A stretch of DNA of 64,000 bases from Uruburuella suis (GTDB taxonomy: Bacteria > Pseudomonadota > Gammaproteobacteria > Burkholderiales > Neisseriaceae), in NCBI RefSeq assembly GCF_004341385.1, contig NZ_SLXE01000015.1:5362-69361 (forward strand), in the 5' to 3' direction. The notes beneath the pieces were generated by a model. It was not told where the DNA came from, ran no database searches, and saw nothing but the letters and a program-made list of their open reading frames with translations. Below, piece by piece: positions 57,160-64,000 of this stretch. The position numbers and the translations under genes are program-made. Position 1 is the first letter of the stretch, and each line of letters starts with the position of its first letter.

Positions 57160-58815
57160 TCACATGGCGCCGTAATTGGGGCCGCTGCCGCCTTCGGGGC
57201 ACACCCAGGTGATGTTTTGGGTGGGGTCTTTGATGTCACAGGTTTTGCAGTGCACGCAGTTTTGCGCATTAATCTGCAATTGCGGCCGGCCGCCCTCTTC
57301 CACGATTTCATACACCGCCGCCGGGCAATAGCGGGTTTCCGGCGCGGCATATTCGGCCAGGTTCACATCAAGCATGATTTGCGGATTGGCCAATTTCAGG
57401 TGATTGGGCTGCCCCTCTTCGTGGCTGAGGTTGGCGAGAAACACGCTGCTCAAGCGGTCAAACGTGAGCACATTATCGGGCTTGGGATAGGCTATCGGGT
57501 GGCAGGCGGCGGCTTTTCTCAAGCTGTTGTGGTCGCTGCCGTGGTGCGCAATCGTCCACGGCGCGCGGCCTTTGAGCACATATTGCTCCAGCGCGGTATA
57601 AGCCATCGCCGGCCACATGCCCCATTTAAAGGCGGGGCGCACATTGCGCACTTCGTTGAGCTCTTGATAAAGCCAGCTGCGCTCAAAACGCTCTTGGTAG
57701 CTGTCGGCTTCTTTGCCACTTTCCAGCGTTTGCGCATCGGTGATCAACACATCAAACACCGCTTCTGCCGCCAGCATGCCGGATTTGAGGGCGGTGTGTA
57801 TGCCTTTGATACGCGGCACGTTTAGAAAGCCGGCGCTGTCGCCTGCCAGCACACCGCCTTTGAATGAGAGCTTGGGCAGGCTTTGCAGGCCGCCTTCGCT
57901 CAACGCGCGCGCACCATAGGCAATGCGGCGGCCGCCTTCAAAGGTTTTGCGGATTTCGGGGTGGGTTTTGAAGCGCTGGAATTCTTCAAACGGCGACATA
58001 TACGGGTTTTGGTAATCCAGCCCCACCACAAAGCCCACGGCAACTTGGTTGTTATCAAGGTGATAGATAAACGAGCCGCCATAAGTTTGGCTGTCGAGCG
58101 GCCAGCCCACGCTGTGTATCACTAAGCCGGGCTGGCATTGCGGCTCAGGCACTTCCCAGATTTCTTTGATGCCGATGCCGTAGGTTTGCGGCTGACTGTC
58201 GCGATCGAGCGCGAATTGTTGGATGATTTGTTTGCTGAGCGAGCCGCGGCAGCCTTCGGAAAAAATGGTTTGCTGCGCCCACAATTCCATGCCGGGTTGG
58301 TAATTTTCGCTGGGCGTGCCATCGCTGTTTAAACCCATATCGCCGGTGGCAATGCCTTTCACCGAGCCGTCGGCATGGTAAAGCACTTCGGAAGCGGCAA
58401 AGCCGGGATAAATTTCCACGCCCAAGGCTTCGGCCTGCTCGGCCAGCCAGCGGGTGAGCGCGCCTAAGCTGATGATGTAGTTGCCGTGGTTTTCAAAGCT
58501 CGGCGGTGTGGGCAGCTTCACGGCTTTTTGCTCAGTGAGCAGCAGCATGCGGTCTTCGGCCACGCTGCGCGCAAGCGGCGCGCCCTGCGCCTGCCAGTCG
58601 GGCAAAAGCTCGCTCAGGGCTTTGGGATCGATTACGGCGCCCGATAAAATGTGTGCGCCCACTTCTGAGCCTTTTTCCACCACGCACACGCTGATGTCGC
58701 GGCCGCTTTTTTCGGCCAGTTGTTTTAATTTGATGGCGGCGGCGAGCCCCGCGGGGCCTGCACCGACGATAAGCACATCATATTGCATGCTCTCGCGCTG
58801 GATGGTTTCGGTCAT
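57160..58815 (-). CDS. etfD: Electron-transfer flavoprotein:ubiquinone oxidoreductase
   Basis: 551 aa. Inner-membrane-associated FAD and 4Fe-4S protein that passes electrons from ETF to ubiquinone. FAD-binding motif DVLIVGAGPAGLAAAIKLKQ near the start. GAHILSGAVIDPKAL, EGCRGSLSKQII, GDSAGFLNVPRIKGIHTALK and the C-terminal cluster motif NCVHCKTCDIKDPTQNITWVCPEGG (in two parts) follow. An ATG at codon 10 (MQYDVLIVG) is an alternative start. Normal length. Confidence 0.95.
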   Translation of the reverse strand: MTETIQRESMQYDVLIVGAGPAGLAAAIKLKQLAEKSGRDISVCVVEKGSEVGAHILSGAVIDPKALSELLPDWQAQGAPLARSVAEDRMLLLTEQKAVKLPTPPSFENHGNYIISLGALTRWLAEQAEALGVEIYPGFAASEVLYHADGSVKGIATGDMGLNSDGTPSENYQPGMELWAQQTIFSEGCRGSLSKQIIQQFALDRDSQPQTYGIGIKEIWEVPEPQCQPGLVIHSVGWPLDSQTYGGSFIYHLDNNQVAVGFVVGLDYQNPYMSPFEEFQRFKTHPEIRKTFEGGRRIAYGARALSEGGLQSLPKLSFKGGVLAGDSAGFLNVPRIKGIHTALKSGMLAAEAVFDVLITDAQTLESGKEADSYQERFERSWLYQELNEVRNVRPAFKWGMWPAMAYTALEQYVLKGRAPWTIAHHGSDHNSLRKAAACHPIAYPKPDNVLTFDRLSSVFLANLSHEEGQPNHLKLANPQIMLDVNLAEYAAPETRYCPAAVYEIVEEGGRPQLQINAQNCVHCKTCDIKDPTQNITWVCPEGGSGPNYGAM

Positions 58816-59291
58816 GTGTCGGGTTCCTGTCGGTTTGTTATTTTAATGGTTTGTTGTTTTATATAGTGGAATGCATGAAAAACTGATACAAGCCGGCATA
58901 AGGCATGTGCTTCGGCCACGCACGCAGAAGCCCTTTAAAACGCGTGCGTGGCTGTGCCACACACCCTACACACGTTTGAGACTTATGCTTTTTTGTGGCC
59001 GTTTTTCTTTGATTTCACTATGGCTTTCAGACGGCCTGAATGATTCATCAACAATATGCAGTGAAATGTAAGAAAAAGTGACACGAAACTGTATTCTATA
59101 ACGGCGTAGGTTAGATTCATAAACCCAACGTTTCAGACGGCTTGTGGATTTGTTGGGTTTGCAACCCAACCAACCTTTTGTGTCACTTTATTATGCATTC
59201 CACCATATATATACAATATATACGGCAATCTGTTGGCTTAAGGCCGCCTGAAACGTTTCAGACGGCCTCAAGTCAAATAAGCATGACTATA
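58816..59291. repeat. Repeat-rich region between folA and the ETF-QO gene
   Basis: 476 bp without a gene. It holds the TATAGTGGAATG element (58862-59021), a related element with AGTGAAATGTAAGAAAAAGT / CACTTTATTATGCATTCCAC ends (about 59062-59208), and an inverted uptake-sequence pair (59240-59271) that likely terminates folA. Confidence 0.7.
58862..59021. repeat. TATAGTGGAATG-type miniature element
   Basis: 160 bp. TATAGTGGAATGCATGAAAA at the left, TTTTTCTTTGATTTCACTAT at the right, with GCGTGCGTGGCTGTGCCACA and CACCCTACACACG inside. Related to 18762-18910. Confidence 0.7.
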
Positions 59292-59777
59292 TCAGCGGCG
59301 CAGATAATGCACAAACGCATAAGCCGTGCCTTTGCTGCTCATGCATGCTTCGCGCCCAACCTCTTGCCAATCGGCCTCATCCACCTTGGGAAAAAAAGCA
59401 TCGCCTGCCACTTGCAGCCCCACTTCGGTAACACGCAGATCGGTGGCCAGCGGCATGGCTTGGGCATAAATCTGCGCCCCGCCCATAATAATGATTTCCG
59501 GTGCATCAGCACACATTTGCAAAGCCGCTTCCAGGCTTTCTGCCTGTTCGGCGCCGGCTGTTGCATAATCAGCTTGGCGGGTGACCACGATATTGCGCCG
59601 CCCGGGCAAGGGCTTTTTCGGCAGCGATTCCCACGTTTTGCGCCCCATCACCACCGGCTTTTCCAGCGTGTATTGCTTGAAAAAGGCGAAATCTTCGGGC
59701 AAATGCCAGGGCATAGTGTTGTCGATGCCGATGCAGCCATTGTCGGCGCAGGCGGCAATCAGGGTGATTTTTTGCAT
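59292..59777 (-). CDS. folA: Dihydrofolate reductase
   Basis: 161 aa. NADPH-dependent reduction of dihydrofolate; the target of trimethoprim. NGCIGIDNTMPWHLPEDFAFF has the substrate-binding Asp/Glu (here Glu, PED) and Trp. VVMGRKTWESLPKKPLPGRRNIVVT (in parts) and IIIMGGAQIYAQAMP bind NADPH. Normal length. Surrounded by repeats on both sides. Confidence 0.96.
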   Translation of the reverse strand: MQKITLIAACADNGCIGIDNTMPWHLPEDFAFFKQYTLEKPVVMGRKTWESLPKKPLPGRRNIVVTRQADYATAGAEQAESLEAALQMCADAPEIIIMGGAQIYAQAMPLATDLRVTEVGLQVAGDAFFPKVDEADWQEVGREACMSSKGTAYAFVHYLRR

Positions 59778-60282
59778 AACAAGCTCTCGCTGGGGTTTCA
59801 GACGGCATCTTATACTAAATACAACGGCAAACCAACTTCACCCTGCCCTGCTATTGTGAAATCAAGCATAGGCAAAGGTTGGGTTGATGAACCCAACGCT
59901 TCAGACGGCCTGTGGATTTGTTGGGTTTTCAACCCAGCCTATAGTGGATTAAATTTGAATCAAGGCAAGGCGGCGAGCCGCAGACAGTACACACGTACGG
60001 CAAGGCGAGCCAACGCAGTATTGATTCAAATTTAATCCACTATACCTGCCTTGATTTCATATACCGGCCAGACCACCGATACCCATCCCCAAAAGTAAGC
60101 TTACAAGGCGAGGCCGTCTGAAAAAAAATGTTTCAGACGGCCTCTGTGTGCTATGCATACGATAACGCTTTATTTTGACAAAGCTAATCGTATTTACGCT
60201 TGCTGCCTTGATTTCACTATATCGACAAGGCCGTCTGAAACCTATTCAAAACAACCCGACTGCATTGGCAGCGCCCGCCCGC
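59778..60282. repeat. Repeat-rich region between folA and the RTX adhesin gene
   Basis: About 505 bp without a gene: single uptake sequences near 59800 and 59900, a short Correia element (59940-60044), a fragment of the ATACCCAT element (60079-60110), an inverted uptake-sequence pair (60112-60144) and another half near 60232. Confidence 0.7.
59940..60044. repeat. Correia repeat enclosed element (short form)
   Basis: 105 bp. Its ends TATAGTGGATTAAATTTGAA and TTCAAATTTAATCCACTATA are perfect inverted copies and match the Correia terminal repeat. The core GGCGGCGAGCCGCAGACAGT and TACGGCAAGGCGAGCCAACG also matches, with the usual ~50-bp middle section missing. Confidence 0.88.
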
Positions 60283-60312
60283 AAAAAAACCCCGCTCAAG
60301 CGAGCGGGGCTT
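60283..60312 (-). terminator. Rho-independent terminator of the RTX adhesin gene
   Basis: On the minus strand AGCCCCGCTC-GCTT-GAGCGGGG followed by TTTTTTT, 17 bases past the stop codon. Confidence 0.9.
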
Positions 60313-60328
60313 TGGATGCAGCGAGTGT

Positions 60329-63300
60329 TTAGCCGATAAACTCAACGTGTTTTTCGAGAATGCTGTTCAGGGTTTCGCCTGCAGCCATGCCGTTAAACGT
60401 GATGCTGTTGTTGTAGGTTTGGCCGGCTTTGTCTACACCGGTGAAGCTCAGGGTGTGGGTGTTGTCGTTCCACACCGCGCCTTGCAGCTGGTTGGCGTTG
60501 ACCAAATCGGCAAACACCACTTTATCGGTGCCCGCTTCAAAGTCGGTAATCACATCTTTACCGCTGTTGCTGTTGGCGAGGAACACAAACTGATCTGCAC
60601 CTGCGCCGCCGGTAAGGGTGTCGTTGCCGGCACCGCCGAACAAGATGTCGTTACCGGCACCGCCGTTGAGCGTGTCGTTGCCGCCATCGCTGCGCCCATC
60701 GAGCAGGCTCACCCAGTTTTCACGCACATAATCCACCATCTGCTGGCTGCCGGCTTCGCTGCCGTGGTTCTCCGACCACTTGATGTATTCGCCCAGCGCA
60801 TCTGCACCCATGCCGTCATGGCTGCCGGCGGTGTAGCGGATGCCGGTGTCTGCATTGGTCCAGCTCAGATGGTCGGTGTTGATGCTGTCGCCAAACAGAA
60901 TGTCATCACCATTGCCGCCATACACATAGTCGTCGGAAACCGGGTTGGGGCTGGTGGTGGTGCTGCCGCTTTGCAAGGCTGCATCAAGCTCGTTGGGGTG
61001 GTCGATAATCGCCACTTCGCCGGTTGAGCCGCTGTAGGTCACACGCCAGCTATTGCGGCCATCGGTGTGTGTTACCGTGGTGGAGCCGCTGCCGAGGCTG
61101 CCGTTGCCATCGATGGTGTTGTCGAAATAGCGCAACACGTTTTCCTGAATGCCAGCTTCAAAACCGATGGCATGCACATCCGACATCCCGGCCACTTTTT
61201 TGTAGCTGTTTAAAGCGGCGGTAACGGAGGGCTGGGTTACATAAGCTCCGGAAGTGTTGTAGCTGTTGCCATACGAGGTCGGTTGGCCATCTGTGAGGAA
61301 GTAAGTCACATTCTTATAACCGTTGCTGCCCACCGCATCAAACCATCCTGATGCCGATTTAAAGGCCAAATCATAGTTGGTTGAGCCTTCCGAACGCATT
61401 TTCAGGGTGCGCATCACGTTGATTTCTGCCAACAAGCGATCCACATTGCTTTCGTTCAAATCGGTAATCTTGATTTGTTTGTTTACGGTTTGGTCAAACA
61501 AGGTCAAGAATACGTTGGTGTGCCCATCGTGTTCGGCCAAATCATGCGCCAGTTTCAGCAGGGATTGACGTGCCATTTCCATATAGGTCACGCCGGTGGT
61601 GCTTTGGTAATTCAGCATGCTGTTGGAAACGTCCATCAAAATGGCAATATTGTAATCCTGGCCTTTGGTGATGATGGTGTTCACACCACCACGGTCGCCA
61701 ATCAACACATCATTGCCGCCTGCGCCATAAATGGTGTCACTATTGTTGCCGCCGATAATGATTTTATCGTCTGACACGCCATTGATGGTGACTTTGAGTG
61801 TGGCGCTGCTGCGGTCGCCATCGGCATCGGTTATGGTGTAGCTGAAGGTTTCGGTGAGGCTTTGGCCATCGTTCAAGGCTTTCACCGCCGGGTTGGCCGA
61901 GTCAAGCGCGTAAGTGTAGCTGCCGTCTGCATGCACGGTGAGCACGCCATAAGCACCTTGCGGCTGAGCCACAGACACTTCCAGCGGCACATCGGCACCG
62001 GTGCTGTCGTTGGCCAGCAGATTGCCGCTTACCAAGGCCTCGCCCTCGGTGATGCTTTGGGTGTCGTTTACCGCAACCGGAGCGGTGTCGGTGATGGTCA
62101 CATCCAAGCTGTCCATCGCCGTGTTGCCCGCTTTATCGCGCACCACCACCACAAAGCTGTCGCGCACCGAATTATCGCCGGCGCTGTGGTTTTGCGCTTT
62201 ATCCGCCTCAGTGTAGGTGTACGACACCACGCCGGTGGCGGCGTTATAGCCGGTAATTTTCAACGTGCCTTTGTCGGTGGCAATTACCACAGGGTTGGCC
62301 GAAGTGGCGGCAGTCACATCTTTACCCGCCACAGTGATGCCGGCCACGCTGTTGTTGTCGCTCACTTTGATGATGCCGCTCACGCTCGCACCGGTGGCCT
62401 CTTGCACAGACAAATTGCCGTCATCAATAACCACAGTCGGGTTGGTGGTGTCGATGCTGCCCGGATCGGTGGCCGTGGCTTCATTGCCGGCCGGATCTTT
62501 CACGGTAGCCTTGGCAACATAATTGCCTTCTGCCAGTGCCGCCGGCACATCGGCACGGTAAGTGCCGCCTGCCTGCACCACGGCAGTGAAGGTTTGCACC
62601 TTATTGCCGCTATCGGTAACCACAATCGTCACCACAGAGCCGGCCGGTGCATCGGTGGTGCCGGTGATGGTGGGCGTGTTGTCGTTGCTGTTGTCCGGCG
62701 CATCCACAGTGATCTTCGGTGCGGTCAAATCCGTAGCCTTCGTGATGTCCACGTCGGTGGCGGTGTTGCCGGCTTTGTCGCTCACGGTGGCGCTGAAGCT
62801 GTAGGCTTTGCCGTCTGCAATCCAACCTGAATTGGCCGGTACGTTGGCAGACCAAGTGCCGTTGTTGACGGTGGCGCTGTAGCTCGCCACTTCTTTGCCA
62901 CCATCCAGCACTTTGATCAGCACGGTTTGGCCGTTTTCTGCATCGGTGCTGCCCGATACTTTGAAGCCGTTGGCTTTGTCCGCTGCGTTGATAACGGCAT
63001 AGCCGTCTGCATCGGTCGCGCCTTGGTTTTCTCCGGCGATGTGGTTAATGTCGATGGCCACTTTGGTGTCGACGCTGTACGGGCGGGTGGCGGTGATGGT
63101 GCCGGTGTTGCCGGCCGCATCGGTGGTGGTGATGCTGCCGTCCACCACTTTGTCGCCATCGGCGGCCAAGTCGCTGCCTTTCACCTGTACGGTGAAGTTG
63201 CCGTCGGCGGCCACTTTGGTGGTGTAGCGGGTGCCGTTCACCACGATGGTTACCACGTCGCCTGCGTTGAATTCGCCGCTCACTTTGCCGCTTACGGGTA

Positions 63301-64000
63301 CTTCTGCTGCGCCGGCTTCGGCACCGTTGACTACGTCGTCACCGGCCACGCTGGTGATCACGAGTTTGGTGGTGCTCTCGTTCGGCGGGGTGATGTCGGT
63401 GGCGCGGGTAACATCCACGTCGGTGGCGGTGTTGCCGGCTTTGTCGCTCACGGTGGCGCTGAAGCTGTAGGCTTTGCCGTCTGTAATCCAGCCGGAATTG
63501 GCCGGTACGGTGGCAGACCAAGTGCCGTTGTTGACGGTGGCGCTGTAGCTCGCCACTTCTTTGCCACCATCCAGCACTTTGATCACCACGGTTTGGCCGT
63601 TTTCTGCATCGGTGCTGCCCGATACTTTGAAGCCGTTGGCTTTGTCCGCTGCGTTGATAACGGCATAGCCGTCTGCATCGGTTGCGCCTTGGTTTTCTCC
63701 GGCGATGTGGTTGATGTCGATTACAGGTGCGGTGGTGTCGATCACAGCCGAATCGGTGCCCTCGGGGCCGGTGTTGCCGGCCGCATCGGTTACAGTCGCA
63801 ACTACTTCGATCTCTTTGCCATCCGCCGGTGCCGGGAAGCTCACCGCTACTTTGCCCTCGGCTATCTGCTCGGGCGTCAGTTTGATGCGGTGCTCGTGGC
63901 CGGCATTGTCGGTAACGGTCAGGATGTCGCCCGCAACGGCATCGGCCGGCAGACCCACTGCTACGTCGATGTCGCCATCGAGCTCTTGGTGGTTGATGTA
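60329..64000 (-). CDS. Giant RTX/BapA-LapA-type adhesin (partial, C-terminal ~1,223 aa)
   Basis: The gene enters from the right edge and is open across it; only the C-terminal part is seen. From N to C: bacterial Ig-like repeats of ~222 residues, two of them nearly identical; a VCBS-type repeat (VSGNLLANDSTGADVPLEVS region). A von Willebrand A domain follows with the MIDAS start ILMDVSNSM and YFLTDGQP. RTX Ca-binding nonapeptides come last (YGGNGDDILFGD, LNGGAGNDILFGGAGNDTLT), ending in the type-I-secretion end domain ADQFVFLANSNSGKDVITDF. Such proteins are exported by a T1SS (no transporter in window) and mediate adhesion and biofilm. The start and full size are not visible. Confidence 0.88.
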   Translation of the reverse strand, partial: YINHQELDGDIDVAVGLPADAVAGDILTVTDNAGHEHRIKLTPEQIAEGKVAVSFPAPADGKEIEVVATVTDAAGNTGPEGTDSAVIDTTAPVIDINHIAGENQGATDADGYAVINAADKANGFKVSGSTDAENGQTVVIKVLDGGKEVASYSATVNNGTWSATVPANSGWITDGKAYSFSATVSDKAGNTATDVDVTRATDITPPNESTTKLVITSVAGDDVVNGAEAGAAEVPVSGKVSGEFNAGDVVTIVVNGTRYTTKVAADGNFTVQVKGSDLAADGDKVVDGSITTTDAAGNTGTITATRPYSVDTKVAIDINHIAGENQGATDADGYAVINAADKANGFKVSGSTDAENGQTVLIKVLDGGKEVASYSATVNNGTWSANVPANSGWIADGKAYSFSATVSDKAGNTATDVDITKATDLTAPKITVDAPDNSNDNTPTITGTTDAPAGSVVTIVVTDSGNKVQTFTAVVQAGGTYRADVPAALAEGNYVAKATVKDPAGNEATATDPGSIDTTNPTVVIDDGNLSVQEATGASVSGIIKVSDNNSVAGITVAGKDVTAATSANPVVIATDKGTLKITGYNAATGVVSYTYTEADKAQNHSAGDNSVRDSFVVVVRDKAGNTAMDSLDVTITDTAPVAVNDTQSITEGEALVSGNLLANDSTGADVPLEVSVAQPQGAYGVLTVHADGSYTYALDSANPAVKALNDGQSLTETFSYTITDADGDRSSATLKVTINGVSDDKIIIGGNNSDTIYGAGGNDVLIGDRGGVNTIITKGQDYNIAILMDVSNSMLNYQSTTGVTYMEMARQSLLKLAHDLAEHDGHTNVFLTLFDQTVNKQIKITDLNESNVDRLLAEINVMRTLKMRSEGSTNYDLAFKSASGWFDAVGSNGYKNVTYFLTDGQPTSYGNSYNTSGAYVTQPSVTAALNSYKKVAGMSDVHAIGFEAGIQENVLRYFDNTIDGNGSLGSGSTTVTHTDGRNSWRVTYSGSTGEVAIIDHPNELDAALQSGSTTTSPNPVSDDYVYGGNGDDILFGDSINTDHLSWTNADTGIRYTAGSHDGMGADALGEYIKWSENHGSEAGSQQMVDYVRENWVSLLDGRSDGGNDTLNGGAGNDILFGGAGNDTLTGGAGADQFVFLANSNSGKDVITDFEAGTDKVVFADLVNANQLQGAVWNDNTHTLSFTGVDKAGQTYNNSITFNGMAAGETLNSILEKHVEFIG
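62748..63054. repeat. Near-identical Ig-like repeat unit, copy A (inside the adhesin)
   Basis: About 307 bp almost identical to 63414-63720, an offset of exactly 666 bp (222 codons). Only a few base changes are visible. Confidence 0.8.
63414..63720. repeat. Near-identical Ig-like repeat unit, copy B (inside the adhesin)
   Basis: Partner of 62748-63054. Encodes the GENQGATDADGYAVINAADK ... GNTATDVD stretch. Confidence 0.8.

Noticed and set aside
61862..62830. A 322-codon plus-strand open frame
   Set aside because: Antisense to the repetitive adhesin gene; it arises from the repeat composition.
1..64000. tRNA genes, rRNA genes, insertion-sequence transposases and prophage genes
   Set aside because: Looked for by motif and by protein content; none could be supported.

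Overview
The window is chromosomal DNA from a member of the genus Neisseria, probably a commensal or environmental species. The evidence is the Neisserial DNA uptake sequence AGGCCGTCTGAA, present dozens of times and often as inverted pairs that act as terminators, occasional copies of the AGGTCGTCTGAA variant, Correia-type miniature repeats, and housekeeping proteins (PyrF, PurM, LapB, UppP) that read as Neisserial. No tRNA or rRNA gene was seen. One small stable RNA, the SRP RNA, is present.

Layout: (1) 1-3.3 kb, minus strand: partial heptose-7-phosphate kinase, pyrF, a DMP19/DUF4375 protein, lapB and lapA. (2) 3.4-16.8 kb, minus strand: a complete phenol meta-cleavage operon in the order dmpK-L-M-N-O-P-F-G-H-I-Q-B-C-E plus an outer-membrane channel gene, behind a well-formed sigma-54 promoter with IHF and activator sites. 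(3) 17.0-18.7 kb, plus strand: the divergent DmpR/XylR-type activator, interrupted by an in-frame amber codon. (4) 19.1-24.4 kb: purM, a lipid-A/LTA-synthase-type sulfatase, small membrane proteins and a class V aminotransferase. (5) 24.8-39.4 kb, plus strand: a type III-A CRISPR-Cas locus (csm1-5, cas6, an array of 36 repeats, cas2-cas1-cas2, csx16, card1/can2 and an NE0113-family CARF protein). (6) 39.6-51.6 kb: dusC, a nucleoside hydrolase, TPM-domain proteins, ynfA, lemA, rmlD, SRP RNA, a very large FAD/Fe-S dehydrogenase and a Tas-type aldo/keto reductase. (7) 51.7-53.7 kb: a tandem pair of lipoproteins resembling factor-H-binding protein. (8) 53.8-59.8 kb: uppP, a HerA-like ATPase, a VOC protein, ETF:ubiquinone oxidoreductase and folA. 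(9) 60.3 kb to the right edge: the C-terminal 1,220 or so residues of a giant type-I-secreted RTX adhesin.

How the parts work together: the dmp operon encodes every step from phenol to catechol, through ring cleavage and the 4-oxalocrotonate branch, to pyruvate and acetyl-CoA. The hydrolytic branch enzyme (DmpD) is absent. The broken activator predicts that the pathway cannot be induced in this strain unless the amber codon is suppressed or is a sequencing error. The CRISPR locus has an intact cyclase motif (GGDD) in Cas10 but has lost the usual HD motif, and it carries two CARF proteins and Csx16, so its defence probably relies on Csm3 RNA cleavage and cyclic-oligoadenylate signalling. Uptake sequences lie inside csm/cas6 and dmp coding regions, which suggests both islands have been in Neisseria long enough to be exchanged by transformation.
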